A stretch of 64,000 bases of DNA from DASVVT01 sp036386415 (GCA_036386415.1 DASVVT010000084.1:62001-126000); one strand, 5' to 3'. Shown: positions 16,215 through 24,953, numbered from the stretch's first letter. A program made the numbers and translations. The notes: generated by a model from the letters alone, not told the origin.

Positions 16215-17405
16215 TCATCGTTCGACCGCCAGCGCGACGGCGTTGCCGCCGCCCAGACAGAGCGCCGCTAAGCCCCGATGCACGTCGCGCCGCTTCATCT
16301 CATAGAGCATCGTTGTCAGCAGGCGCGAGCCCGACTGCCCAATCGCATGACCGAGCGCGACCGCGCCGCCGTTGACGTTCACCCTCTTCGGATCAAGCTT
16401 GAGTTCCTTGATGATCGCCACGGCCTGCACCGCGAAGGCTTCGTTTAGCTCGATCAGATCAACTTCGTCCAGAGACCACCCGGCCTTTTTGACGACGCGG
16501 CGAATCGCCTCGACGGGAGCCATCATCACCAGCTCAGGCTCTATGCCGGAGGTCGCCTGCGCGGCGATGCGCGCCATCGGCTCAATGTTCATGGCGCGCG
16601 CGCGCTCCAGAGAAGTGACGACCAGGGCGGATGCGCCGTCGTTGACGCCCGGCGCGTTTCCGGCAGTGACCGTGCCATTCTCTTTCCTGAAAGCGGGCTT
16701 GAGTTTCGCGAGCGCTTCCATTGAAGTGTCCTCGCGCACAGGCTCATCAATCTCCAAGACGATGGGCGCTCCCTTCTTCTGCGGAATCTCTACGGGAAGA
16801 ATCTCGTCCTTAAACTTCCCCGCATGAATCGCCGCCGCAGCCTTCCGGTGCGAGTTGAGCGCATACTCGTCCTGCTCTTCACGGGTCACACGGTAGCGCT
16901 CTGCGACCACCTCGCCCGTGTTGCCCATGTGATAATTCTCGAAGGCGCACCACAACCCGTCATGGATCATGGCATCCACCAGCGTGCCGTTGCCGAGACG
17001 ATAGCCGGAGCGAGCCTGCGGGAGTAGATAGGGCGCGTTGGTCATGGACTCCATCCCGCCCGCGACGACTATCTCCGAGTCGCCGAGCTGTATCCCCTGC
17101 GCAGCCATCATCACGGACTTGAGCCCCGAGCCACACACTTTGTTGATCGTTACCGCCGAGACGCCGAAAGGGATACCCCCCTTCAAGGCCGCCTGTCGCG
17201 CGGGGTTCTGGCCGAGCCCGGCCTGTATGACGCAGCCCATGATCACTTCATCAACATCTTCCGACCGGATGCCCGCGCGTCTGACGCTCTCGCGCACGAC
17301 CATCGCGCCGAGATCAGTCGCGGAAAAGTCTTTGAGCGCTCCCTGAAACTTCCCCACCGGCGTCCGCGCCGCGCTGATGATGACGGCCTCTCTTTTGTCT
17401 GACAT
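16215..17405 (-). CDS. Acetyl-CoA acetyltransferase (thiolase)
   Basis: A 396-residue thiolase that condenses or cleaves acetyl-CoA units. The nucleophilic Cys is in INKVCGSGLKSVMMAAQ, the catalytic His in GGAVALGHAIGQSGSR, and the second Cys in AALCLGGGNAVAL. The N-terminus ISAARTPVGKFQGAL is typical of biosynthetic thiolases. First gene of the thiolase-membrane protein-dehydrogenase set. Confidence 0.96.
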   Translation of the reverse strand: MSDKREAVIISAARTPVGKFQGALKDFSATDLGAMVVRESVRRAGIRSEDVDEVIMGCVIQAGLGQNPARQAALKGGIPFGVSAVTINKVCGSGLKSVMMAAQGIQLGDSEIVVAGGMESMTNAPYLLPQARSGYRLGNGTLVDAMIHDGLWCAFENYHMGNTGEVVAERYRVTREEQDEYALNSHRKAAAAIHAGKFKDEILPVEIPQKKGAPIVLEIDEPVREDTSMEALAKLKPAFRKENGTVTAGNAPGVNDGASALVVTSLERARAMNIEPMARIAAQATSGIEPELVMMAPVEAIRRVVKKAGWSLDEVDLIELNEAFAVQAVAIIKELKLDPKRVNVNGGAVALGHAIGQSGSRLLTTMLYEMKRRDVHRGLAALCLGGGNAVALAVER

Positions 17406-17420
17406 CTTTCACACCTCAAC

Positions 17421-17533
17421 AAAAGTAAATGGTAAATAGTGAATTCCTAAACACTGAGAAAAGATAGACGGGCTCATCTATTCACTATTTACTTTTGACT
17501 GTTCACTATCACTATTAACTTTTTACTATTCAC
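17421..17533. repeat. Inverted word repeat, AATAGTGAA/AGTAAAT type
   Basis: The left arm is AAAAGTAAATGGTAAATAGTGAA; the right arm has TTCACTATTTACTTTT followed by extra TTCACTATC and TTTTTACTATTCAC words. It takes up the thiolase side of the divergent gap. A half element with TCACGATTTACGATTCACG lies at 17582-17601. Confidence 0.85.
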
Positions 17534-17620
17534 CCGTAGGGGTGTCAAGCAATACCCCTGGCTCGAAAAACCGTTTGTCGTTTCACGATTTACGATTCAC
17601 GAAGGGACGAATCTCTTGAT

Positions 17621-17650
17621 TTGTACAGGCGCGCGCGCCGTGTGTTAGAC
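17621..17650 (+). promoter_or_regulatory. Probable promoter of the nucleotidyltransferase-phosphohexomutase pair
   Basis: TTGTAC (17621-17626) and TTAGAC (17645-17650) with an 18-base spacer lie 45 bases before the ATG. The match is moderate. Confidence 0.4.
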
Positions 17651-17695
17651 TCCACTGTGTAATTCAATCTGGAATCACTGGCTCGATTAAGGAAC

Positions 17696-18745
17696 ATGCA
17701 AGCGCTTATTCTCGCGGGGGGCAAGGGCACGAGACTTCGTCCGCTGACGGTCTACACGCCGAAGCCCATCGTCCCGATCTGCAATCGCCCCTTCCTGCTC
17801 TACCAGATCGACACCTTGAGACGAGCCGGGATCACGGACATCACGCTCTCGCTCTCCTACCAGCCGCAGAAGATCGAACAGCAGCTCGGCGACGGCTCAG
17901 ACTTCGGCGTTAATCTTAAATACACGGTCGAGACGCAACCGATGGGAACCGCCGGGGCTTACAAGTACGCAGAGGATTTGATACGCGAGCCGACGGTCGT
18001 CTTCAACGGCGACATCCTCACAGACCTTGACCTCAAGATGGTGATACGTGAGCACACTGAGCGCGAAGCGACGGCCACCATCGTGTTGACTCCCGTCAGC
18101 AACCCCTCTGCTTATGGCCTGGTCGAGACCGAAGCGGACGGGCGCGTCCGCCGCTTCCTTGAAAAACCCAAGGCCGACGAGATCAACGTCAACACGATCA
18201 ACGCCGGGACATACATTCTTGAGCCGCACGTGCTCGATTTGATCCCGGCGGGCGAAAATCATTCCTTCGAATATGGCCTCTTCCCTCGCCTTCTCGAACG
18301 CGGCGAGCGCTTCTTCGCGCACATCCCGCAGCGCACCTACTGGATGGACATCGGCACACCCGCACGCTACCTGCAAGCGCACCACGACCTGCTCGCCAAC
18401 CGCGTGGGACGTATCCACATCAAGAATCGACGCGGGCAGTTCGATGCTGCGACCATCGCGGAGATAGACGACGCATCTGTGATCGCCGATCAATGCACGA
18501 TCAAGCCTGGAGCGCAGATCATCAACTCAGTGCTCGGCCCCGGCTGTTACATAGAAGAGAAGGCGCGTGTTGAGAGCTCGATCATCTGGGCGCACACGCG
18601 CGTGGGCGCGGGCGCGCAGGTCTTCAACGCCGTGATTGGCCGTGGCTGCCATGTCGGACGCTCGGCACAGGTGGGCACGGGCACTGTGCTCGGCGACAAG
18701 GCTTCGCTCACAGACTATTCGCAAACCGGAGATGTCGGGTCGTGA
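17696..18745 (+). CDS. Sugar-phosphate nucleotidyltransferase (mannose-1-phosphate guanylyltransferase type)
   Basis: A 349-residue protein. The N-terminal NTP-transferase domain has the nucleotide loop ALILAGGKGTRLRPLT, TPKPIVPICNRPF and the metal/sugar stretch VVFNGDILTDLDL. The C-terminal third is a left-handed beta-helix of hexapeptide repeats (ARVESSIIWAHTRVGAGAQV). Plain sequence does not fix the sugar; GDP-mannose or NDP-glucose are both possible. It overlaps the phosphohexomutase gene by four bases (GTGA), so the two should supply activated sugar together. Confidence 0.9.
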   Translation: MQALILAGGKGTRLRPLTVYTPKPIVPICNRPFLLYQIDTLRRAGITDITLSLSYQPQKIEQQLGDGSDFGVNLKYTVETQPMGTAGAYKYAEDLIREPTVVFNGDILTDLDLKMVIREHTEREATATIVLTPVSNPSAYGLVETEADGRVRRFLEKPKADEINVNTINAGTYILEPHVLDLIPAGENHSFEYGLFPRLLERGERFFAHIPQRTYWMDIGTPARYLQAHHDLLANRVGRIHIKNRRGQFDAATIAEIDDASVIADQCTIKPGAQIINSVLGPGCYIEEKARVESSIIWAHTRVGAGAQVFNAVIGRGCHVGRSAQVGTGTVLGDKASLTDYSQTGDVGS

Positions 18746-20199
18746 GCGACGATCAAGGTCTGTCTCGCATACGCTTCGGCACGGACGGATGGCGGGCGAT
18801 CATCGCACAGGACTTCACCTTCCGGAACGTCGAGCGCGTCGCGCAAGCCTACGCCTCTTACCTGCTCGGCCAACAGCAGACGAGGGCGCAGGATGAGACG
18901 CGCCGTCTGAAATCTTCGCTGGTGATTGTCGGTTATGATTGCCGCTTTCTCTCCGCGCAGTTCGCTTGGCGCGCCGCAGAGGTTCTCGCAGGTAACGACT
19001 TCAGTCCCGCTCTCTTTAAAGAGCCCGTCCCGACGCCGCTCGTCTCCTGGGCGGTGCGCGAACAAGGGGCTGCGGGTGGAATCGTCATCACAGCCTCGCA
19101 CAATCCTCCGGCCTTCAACGGCTTCAAGATCAAGGCTCCCTGGGGCGGAAGCGCCTCGCCTGAGACCACTTCCGAGGTCGAAGCGCTGGTCGATGCTGAG
19201 CCGACGCGACGCCTTGAGATCGGGCAAGGGGGCGGGCGCGAGATGTTGGAGTCAGCCGTCAAAAGCTATCGCGCGCAGGTCTCCTCCTATATTGATCTGG
19301 ATCGCTTACGACGAGCCAGGCTTCGAGTTATTCTCGACCCGATGCACGGATCGGGAGGCCGCTGGGTTGAAAGTTTTCTTGAGGGCGGCGCACTCCGCGC
19401 AGAGACGATTCGCGCGGGTCATGATCCGCTGTTCGGTGGCGTCAACCCGGAACCGATTGATCAGCATCTTGGGGCGCTCAAACAGGCTGTCAGTGAGATG
19501 GGTGCGGTCATCGGACTGGCGACAGACGGCGACGCTGATCGCCTGGGCGCAGTCAACGAGCGCGGCGAGACCATGACCATGCACGAGGTCGTGCCCCTGA
19601 TCCTGCTTCACCTGGCGCGACAGCGCGGGATGACCGGCGGCGTGGTGCGCACATTCTCGCAGAGTGTCCTCACAAAACGCATCGCCGCCGCGCATAACCT
19701 GCCGCTCTACGAGACGCCCATCGGCTTCAAGTACATCGCCGAGCTGATGCTCAGGGAAGACATTCTGATCGGAGCTGAAGAATCCGGCGGGATCGGTGTG
19801 CGCGGCCACATTCCGGAGCGCGACGGCGTCTTGAACTGCCTGCTCCTGCTCGAAGCAGTCGTCGCGGCGGGCAAGACGCCGTCCGGGATGGTGCGCGATA
19901 TGCACCGAGAGTTCGGCGAGTTCCGCTTTGGTCGTCGCGACCTGCACATGGAGGTCGCGCGCGGTCAAGACCTCGTCAACGCGCTCGCTTCTTCGACGCC
20001 TACCGCGATCAATGGCTGCACGGTCAGCGGCGTTGAAACTTTAGACGGCACAAAGCTCCTCTTCGAGGACGAATCATGGCTGCTCTTTCGTCAATCTGGA
20101 ACAGAGCCCGTGCTGCGCATCTACTCGGAAGCGACCTCGCACGCCAAAACGCAAAGCTTACTGGACGAGGGCGAACGACTCGCACGCCGTCTCTCGTAA
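18742..20199 (+). CDS. Phosphoglucomutase/phosphomannomutase
   Basis: A 485-residue alpha-D-phosphohexomutase that interconverts hexose 6- and 1-phosphates. It has RFGTDGWRAIIAQDF at the start, the phospho-serine loop TASHNPPAFNGFKI, the metal loop ATDGDADRLGA, the sugar-binding loop ESGGIGVRGHIPERDG, and the phosphate loop FRQSGTEPVLRIYSEA. The GTG start overlaps the upstream stop. Together with its partner it makes NDP-sugars for envelope polysaccharide or glycosylation. Confidence 0.94.
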   Translation: MSDDQGLSRIRFGTDGWRAIIAQDFTFRNVERVAQAYASYLLGQQQTRAQDETRRLKSSLVIVGYDCRFLSAQFAWRAAEVLAGNDFSPALFKEPVPTPLVSWAVREQGAAGGIVITASHNPPAFNGFKIKAPWGGSASPETTSEVEALVDAEPTRRLEIGQGGGREMLESAVKSYRAQVSSYIDLDRLRRARLRVILDPMHGSGGRWVESFLEGGALRAETIRAGHDPLFGGVNPEPIDQHLGALKQAVSEMGAVIGLATDGDADRLGAVNERGETMTMHEVVPLILLHLARQRGMTGGVVRTFSQSVLTKRIAAAHNLPLYETPIGFKYIAELMLREDILIGAEESGGIGVRGHIPERDGVLNCLLLLEAVVAAGKTPSGMVRDMHREFGEFRFGRRDLHMEVARGQDLVNALASSTPTAINGCTVSGVETLDGTKLLFEDESWLLFRQSGTEPVLRIYSEATSHAKTQSLLDEGERLARRLS

Positions 20200-20212
20200 G
20201 TTCAGAATTTCA

Positions 20213-20241
20213 TTGACTCTCTTCTCCTTAAAGCATAATCT
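20213..20241 (+). promoter_or_regulatory. Probable promoter of the DUF3309 peptide gene
   Basis: TTGACT (20213-20218), 17 bases, then TAATCT (20236-20241). It lies 87 bases before the start codon. Confidence 0.45.
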
Positions 20242-20327
20242 TGACACCAAGTAACCCCTGAAAACCTGAATCCCCCTGGCGCGCATCTCTGCGCTTAAAC
20301 TCGCACACTGATCGAAGGAGACATCTG

Positions 20328-20480
20328 ATGATACTGATTCTGATCATCATTATACTCGTACTGGCTCTCGGTTCAGCACCTGCCTGGCCCTATAGCAGGG
20401 GCTGGGGATATTACCCCAGCGGCATACTGACGACGATCCTTTTGATCATACTCATACTGTGGCTGCTGGGGCGTGTTTGA
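20328..20480 (+). CDS. DUF3309 family small membrane peptide
   Basis: A 50-residue peptide with ATG at 20328 and AAGGAG at 20315-20320. It consists of two hydrophobic helices, MILILIIIILVLAL and ILTTILLIILILWLLGRV, joined by the family loop PAWPYSRGWGYYPSG. The PYSRGWGYYPSG signature is distinctive of DUF3309, small proteins of unknown function found widely in bacteria. It stands alone between two plus-strand genes. Confidence 0.88.
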   Translation: MILILIIIILVLALGSAPAWPYSRGWGYYPSGILTTILLIILILWLLGRV

Positions 20481-20706
20481 GCAACGCGAGGCAGCCCTAG
20501 AGGGCGGCAGACTTGAAGCGCTCTCAGGCGATGTGCGCCCGACGCTTTTAAGCTGAAGCGCCCCGTTTACAACAACTGTCATTGACTGTTTGATCGCCTG
20601 GGGAGATTGCGCGCGTTTCCTGCACTCGGTTTACCCTCAGCGATGGGTCATAGTATTGCCCCGTCTAAGTAAAACCCGACGACCTGTAGAGAGTCGAAAA
20701 GTGATG

Positions 20707-20756
20707 TGATCCACAAGGCCACACGAAACAACACGGAACCGACCGGGTTTCTTCGT
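20707..20756. repeat. Decayed word repeat, CACACGAAA type
   Basis: GATCCACAAGGCCACACGAAACAACACG followed by TTTCTTCGTGTCG resembles a damaged copy of the element at 59016. The rest of the 323-base gap (20481-20803) holds no other clear signal. Confidence 0.4.
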
Positions 20757-20803
20757 GTCGAGCAAGTGCATGGTTTACAGCTTGTGTGTCTGTCAAGAGA
20801 GTT

Positions 20804-21622
20804 ATGAAACGAACAGGTCTGCACTGGTTAATCCTTCTCTTCATCATAGCTATTGCATCTGAAGCCCTGGCCTTTAATCCGCAGGATGCACAGGATGCCG
20901 GGGCTTATAAAGACAGAGGCAAGGCGCATCTGAACGCCGGTCGGTACAATGAGGCGGTCGAGGCGCTGAAGCAAGCGGTACGCCTCAAGGCTGATGATGC
21001 CGAGGCGCACAACAATCTGGGCGTGGCCTATACGAAGTCGCACCACTCGTTCGACGCGATTGATCCCCTCAAGGAAACGATCCGGCTCAAGCCTTCATGG
21101 CCTGAGCCCTACAATAATCTGGGCGTGGTATATCTGAAGACCATTAAGTATGAGGAGGCCATCAAGGCGCTCGAAGAGGCCGTGCGGCTCAAAGCGGATT
21201 GGGCTGAAGCCCATTTCAATCTCGGCGCGGCCTACGCGAGGAAAGGAGATCGTGACAAGGCGCAAGACCAGCAGAAGATTCTCTCGACCATGAACGCAGC
21301 CCTGGCAAATAGCCTGAATGACGTGATTGAAGGAAAGTCCAGAATCGTCAACGGCGGCGTACTCAATGGTAAAGCTCTCTCGCTTCCCAAACCCAACTAC
21401 CCGGCTGCCGCCAAGATGCAACACGCTTCCGGCACAGTCACCGTCCAGGTTACGATTGATGAAGAGGGTCGTGTGATCGCTGCCAAGGCCGTGAGCGGCC
21501 CGCCGGTGTTGCAGGCAGAAGCGGTCAACGCAGCCCGCCAGGCGCGCTTCTCGCCGACGAAACTCGAAGGTCTGCCGGTCAAGGTGACGGGCTTCATCAC
21601 CTACAACTTCGTCGCCTGGTAA
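20804..21622 (+). CDS. Secreted TPR protein with TonB C-terminal domain
   Basis: A 272-residue protein. A signal peptide (LILLFIIAIASEALA) is followed by three to four TPR units (AYKDRGKAHLNAGRYNEAVE; AHNNLGVAYTKSHHSFDAID; PYNNLGVVYLKTIKYEEAIK; AHFNLGAAYARKGDRDKAQD). The C-terminus is a TonB_C domain: PNYPAAAKMQHASGTVTVQV, VTIDEEGRVIAAKAVSGPP and ARFSPTKLEGLPVKVTGFITY. ATG 20804 is preferred to an in-frame GTG six codons earlier. Such proteins sit in the periplasm and may contact receptors. Eleven bases separate it from mutM. Confidence 0.88.
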   Translation: MKRTGLHWLILLFIIAIASEALAFNPQDAQDAGAYKDRGKAHLNAGRYNEAVEALKQAVRLKADDAEAHNNLGVAYTKSHHSFDAIDPLKETIRLKPSWPEPYNNLGVVYLKTIKYEEAIKALEEAVRLKADWAEAHFNLGAAYARKGDRDKAQDQQKILSTMNAALANSLNDVIEGKSRIVNGGVLNGKALSLPKPNYPAAAKMQHASGTVTVQVTIDEEGRVIAAKAVSGPPVLQAEAVNAARQARFSPTKLEGLPVKVTGFITYNFVAW

Positions 21623-21633
21623 GCCTTGCTTGT

Positions 21634-22467
21634 ATGCCCGAACTGCCGGAAGTCGAACTGGTCGCGCGTGCGCTTGGAAGGCTCGTCACAGCCCGCACGA
21701 TACTCTCTGCCAAACTGCTTCGCCCGCGCCTCGCGCCGGATTCGACGCCTCGCGAGTTCGCACGCCTTCTGCGCGGCGCACGCATCGAATCGGTCGGGCG
21801 GCGCGGCAAACACATTCTCATCATGCTTGAGCGCGGGCTCGTCCTCGTCACTCATCTGCGCATGACCGGAAGATTTCTTTACCTTCCCACGGACGCGCCG
21901 CTGCCGAAATTCGCACATGCGATTTTTCATCTGGACAACAAACGTCAACTCGTCTTTTCCGATCAGCGCCACTTCGGGATGATGAAGCTCATAGAGGCGT
22001 CGCAACTCTACGAGGCTAAAGAGCTGCGCCGTCTTGCTCCCGAACCGTTCTCTCAGGATTTTACACCTGCCTATCTTCAAGCGGCTTTGTCGCGCTCTCG
22101 TCGCACCCTGAAAGAGACGCTGATAGATCAAACGAGAGTCACCGGCCTGGGGAATATCTACGCCGCAGAGGTCATGTTCCTCGCGCGCATCAACCCCTTC
22201 GCGCGCGCATCGGAAGTTTCCCGCAGGCGCGTGCCGCGTCTTCACCGCGCCATCCTGGACGTGCTCACGGAATCCATTGAGCAGGGCTCGACCCTGAATG
22301 TCGATCCCGAAAACATAGATGGCAGCTATACGGGCGGCAGCTACGAAGGTCGCTGGCGCGTCTATGACCGCGAGGACGAGCCCTGCGTCAACTGCGGCGC
22401 GCGCATCCGGCGCATCTCGCACGCCGGACGCTCAACCTATTTCTGCCCGCGCTGCCAGAGACGCTGA
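21634..22467 (+). CDS. mutM: Formamidopyrimidine-DNA glycosylase
   Basis: A 277-residue base-excision repair enzyme that removes 8-oxoguanine. The catalytic N-terminus MPELPEVELVARAL is intact (Pro after Met, then Glu), the conserved Lys is in VGRRGKHILIM, the H2TH region has IDQTRVTGLGNIYAAEVMF, and the C-terminal zinc finger is CVNC...CPRCQRR. The length is normal for the family. No Shine-Dalgarno sequence is visible. Confidence 0.97.
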   Translation: MPELPEVELVARALGRLVTARTILSAKLLRPRLAPDSTPREFARLLRGARIESVGRRGKHILIMLERGLVLVTHLRMTGRFLYLPTDAPLPKFAHAIFHLDNKRQLVFSDQRHFGMMKLIEASQLYEAKELRRLAPEPFSQDFTPAYLQAALSRSRRTLKETLIDQTRVTGLGNIYAAEVMFLARINPFARASEVSRRRVPRLHRAILDVLTESIEQGSTLNVDPENIDGSYTGGSYEGRWRVYDREDEPCVNCGARIRRISHAGRSTYFCPRCQRR

Positions 22468-22489
22468 CGACCGAACCACAAATGGACAG

Positions 22490-22589
22490 TTAACCACCGC
22501 AGACACCGCAGACACAGAGAAGAAGAAGAAATGGAAAGAGCAGAGCGACATCCCTTTTTCAATGTTTTCTCTGTGTCTGCGGTGGTGAA
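22490..22589. repeat. Inverted word repeat, CCGCAGACAC type
   Basis: The left arm is ACCACCGCAGACACCGCAG plus ACACAGAGA; the right arm is TCTCTGTGTCTGCGGTGGT. The right arm matches the left perfectly if one 7-base word is skipped, so arms can differ in word number. The same words occur at 26308. Confidence 0.88.
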
Positions 22590-22627
22590 TCCTTCCGTTC
22601 CAATCCTACATGTTTCGATTTAGGTGC

Positions 22628-22656
22628 TTGACAGCAGGGCGCGGGCGGCGTATAAG
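22628..22656 (+). promoter_or_regulatory. Sigma-70 promoter before the SAM-II riboswitch
   Basis: TTGACA (22628-22633), 17-base spacer, TATAAG (22651-22656). The transcription start should be near 22663, just before the riboswitch. Confidence 0.85.
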
Positions 22657-22670
22657 CACGATTGAGCAAA

Positions 22671-22720
22671 CGTGGTGAGTTAAGGCGACTTGCGGCCACG
22701 CAAAATAATCCGCTAAACAG
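22671..22720 (+). promoter_or_regulatory. SAM-II riboswitch
   Basis: CGTGG (22671-22675) pairs with CCACG (22696-22700) as stem P1. Between them are TGAGTTAAG and CTTGCGG. After the stem come an A-rich linker and CCGCTAAACAG, where CCGC can pair with GCGG of the loop to form the H-type pseudoknot. This order (GTG, GATTTAA-like, CTTGCNGCCACG, GCTAAA) is that of SAM-II (metA-type) riboswitches, which sense S-adenosylmethionine. The gene downstream makes methionine, which fits the expected feedback. Confidence 0.85.
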
Positions 22721-22770
22721 CATCGGCGTTTCCCTCGAAGGGCGCCCGCAAACTTCAAGCTTCAATGAAG

Positions 22771-22797
22771 TCCCGCGTTGTTTAGCGCGGGATTTTT
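22771..22797 (+). terminator. Rho-independent terminator in the methionine gene leader
   Basis: The stem TCCCGCG (22771-22777) and CGCGGGA (22786-22792) has an 8-base loop and a T-run. TGTTTAGCG in its loop and 3' arm (22779-22787) is exactly complementary to CGCTAAACA of the riboswitch (22711-22719), so the two structures can compete. Confidence 0.8.
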
Positions 22798-22801
22798 AAT
22801 T

Positions 22802-22911
22802 TGTCAGTGGTCAGTTGTCCGTTGTTCGCTTAGGTTGAGTTGAAAGCTTAATCTTCAGGCGGCCAGCTTATTAGGCACATACAACTGACCACGGACAACT
22901 GACCACTGACC
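22802..22911. repeat. Inverted word repeat, GTCAGTG/GTCAGTTGTCC type
   Basis: The left arm is TGTCAGTGGTCAGTTGTCCG and the right arm is CAACTGACCACGGACAACTG followed by ACCACTGACCA, ending one base before the ATG at 22913. The loop contains GCTTAATCTTCAG and ATCTTCAGGCGGCCAG (22851-22866), shared with the elements at 5783 and 50131. Confidence 0.92.
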
Positions 22912-22912
22912 A

Positions 22913-24802
22913 ATGCTTATGGAAAATTTCAAAGACGTTTTGGAGCGTGACGCGATCAGCGTTTTCGACGGCGCGGTGGGAACGATGCTGTACGCCAAGG
23001 GCGTTTACATCAATCGCTCCTACGACGAGTTGAACCTGACGAACCCGGACCTCGTGCGCGAGGTGCACGCCGAGTACGTGCGCGCCGGAGCGGACATCAT
23101 CGAGACGAACACATACGGCGCGGCGGCTCCGAAGCTACAGCAGTACGGGCTGGAAGGCAGCCTGCGTCTCATCAACGTGGCCGCCGCCCGTCTCGCGCGA
23201 GAAGCGGCCTGCGAGCGCTGCCATGTGGCGGGCGCGGTCGGGCCATTGGGTCTACGCATCGAGCCCTATGGCCCGACATCTTTCGACGAAGCGAAGGATC
23301 TGTTTAAGGAGCAGGTCGCGGCGCTTCTGGAAGGCGGCGTCGATCTCTTCGTGCTCGAAACCTTCTCCGACATCTCGGAGATGCGGCAGGCCATTCGCGC
23401 CGTACGCGAACTATGCGACCTGCCCATCGTCGCGCAGATGACGATCCTCCCCGACGGCAACACCTCTTTCGGGACGACGCCCGAAGTCTTCACCAAGCGA
23501 CTCGATGAATGGGGCGCGGACGTGATCGGCCTCAACTGCGGCGTCGGCCCGGCGATAGTTCTTTCGGCCATTGAGAAGATGCGCGCCGTGACGGAGAAGA
23601 AGCTGTCGGCGCAGCCTAATGCCGGACTGCCGCGCGACGTGCAGGGACGCCAATTCTACATGTGCTCGCCTGAGTACATGGCGAAATTCTCCAAGCGGCT
23701 GATCCAGGCCGGAGCGAAGTTCATCGGCGGCTGCTGCGGGACGACGCCCGCGCACATCAAGCTCATCGCAGACGCCGTGCGCGCCGCCTCCCCGCGCAAG
23801 CAGCGCGTGGTGGTCAAAGGGACGGAATCGACGCGCGTCGAAGAGTTGACGCCCTCAGACATCCAGGTCGTGCCGCCGGAAGAACGTTCACGTTGGTCTT
23901 GCAAGATCACTAACGGCGAGTTCGTCACGACCGTCGAGGTCTTACCGCCGAAGGGCTGCGACGCCAAAAAGACGCTCGATCAGATACGTCTCTTGAAGGA
24001 TGCGGGCGTGGACGGCGTCAATATACCCGACGGGCCGCGTGCGCAGACGCGCATGTCCGCCCAGGCCACAGCCGTCCTTGTCGAGCGCGAGATCGGCATC
24101 GAAGCCGTCCTGCACTACTGTTGCCGCGACCGGAATCTGCTCGGGATGATGTCAGACCTCCTGGGCGCGGCGGCGCTCGGTTTGCGCAACCTGCTCCTGA
24201 TTACGGGCGACCCGCCGAAGATGGGTCCCTACCCGGATGCCACAGCCGTCTTCGATATAGACTCCATCGGCCTCACCAACATGGTTAATAAGCTGAACCA
24301 CGGTCTGGACCTCGGCAACAATCCGATCGGACAGCCGACGGCCTTCTGCATCGGCGTCGGCGTCAATCCGGGCGCAATCAATTTGGACGAAGAGATCAAG
24401 CGCTTCGAGTACAAGGTGGAGGCCGGCGCGCAGTATGCCATCACGCAGCCCGTTTTTGATTCCGACCAACTACGCGAATTCCTGCACCGCATAGAGCATG
24501 TGCGTATCCCCATCGTGGCTGGCATCTGGCCGCTCGTCTCCTACCGCAACGCGGAGTTTCTACATAACGAAGTGCCCGGCGTGCGCGTCACCCCGTCGAT
24601 CATGGAGCGCATGCGCGTCGCCTCCGAGAAGGGCAAAGAGGAGGCGCGCGACGAGGGCTTGAAGATCGCACGCGAACTGCTGCTCGATGTGCGCGACCTG
24701 ATCCAGGGCGTGCAGGTCTCTGCTCCCTTCAACAACGTGCGCTACGCGCTCGAAGTCTTCGACGCCCTCGAAGAGTTCAGGGAACGTAAAGTGGGCGTGT
24801 AA
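22913..24802 (+). CDS. Bifunctional homocysteine S-methyltransferase / methylenetetrahydrofolate reductase
   Basis: A 629-residue fusion like Bacillus YitJ. Residues 1-300 are a homocysteine methyltransferase barrel with GAVGTMLYAKGV, ETNTYGAAAPKL and the zinc-cysteines in GLNCGVGP and GGCCGTTPAHIK. Residues 330-620 are a MetF-type reductase (VEVLPPKGCDAKKTL, LLITGDPPKMGPYPDATAVF, QPVFDSDQLREFL). It can reduce methylene-THF and use methyl groups to make methionine. The leader carries a promoter, SAM-II riboswitch and terminator. No Shine-Dalgarno sequence is visible before either nearby ATG (22913 or 22919). Confidence 0.95.
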   Translation: MLMENFKDVLERDAISVFDGAVGTMLYAKGVYINRSYDELNLTNPDLVREVHAEYVRAGADIIETNTYGAAAPKLQQYGLEGSLRLINVAAARLAREAACERCHVAGAVGPLGLRIEPYGPTSFDEAKDLFKEQVAALLEGGVDLFVLETFSDISEMRQAIRAVRELCDLPIVAQMTILPDGNTSFGTTPEVFTKRLDEWGADVIGLNCGVGPAIVLSAIEKMRAVTEKKLSAQPNAGLPRDVQGRQFYMCSPEYMAKFSKRLIQAGAKFIGGCCGTTPAHIKLIADAVRAASPRKQRVVVKGTESTRVEELTPSDIQVVPPEERSRWSCKITNGEFVTTVEVLPPKGCDAKKTLDQIRLLKDAGVDGVNIPDGPRAQTRMSAQATAVLVEREIGIEAVLHYCCRDRNLLGMMSDLLGAAALGLRNLLLITGDPPKMGPYPDATAVFDIDSIGLTNMVNKLNHGLDLGNNPIGQPTAFCIGVGVNPGAINLDEEIKRFEYKVEAGAQYAITQPVFDSDQLREFLHRIEHVRIPIVAGIWPLVSYRNAEFLHNEVPGVRVTPSIMERMRVASEKGKEEARDEGLKIARELLLDVRDLIQGVQVSAPFNNVRYALEVFDALEEFRERKVGV

Positions 24803-24842
24803 GGAAAAAGGTTTCAACGGCATTGAGGGGCGGGAAAGAAGA

Positions 24843-24938
24843 GCCTTAAACGCAAAGGGCGCAAAGTGGAAGACGCAAAGGAAACTCTTCCTAGCACCCT
24901 TTGCGTCTTCATCCTTTGCGTCCTTTGCGTTTAAGGTT
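24843..24938. repeat. Inverted word repeat, GCAAAGG type
   Basis: The left arm is CCTTAAACGCAAAGGGCGCA and onward; the right arm is CTTTGCGTCCTTTGCGTTTAAGG preceded by a further CTTTGCGTCTTC word. It lies between convergent genes and may serve as a two-way terminator. Confidence 0.88.
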
Positions 24939-24953
24939 TTTCTTTCTAATCTT

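Noticed and set aside
15501..16271. 256-residue plus-strand frame opposite the dehydrogenase and membrane protein
   Set aside because: Low-complexity, Arg/His/Gln-rich translation and no start signal; the minus-strand genes are clear.
22490..22600. Regular short words that might be a CRISPR array
   Set aside because: Units of 6-10 bases in paired inverted arms, with no 25-35-base repeats, unique spacers or cas genes.
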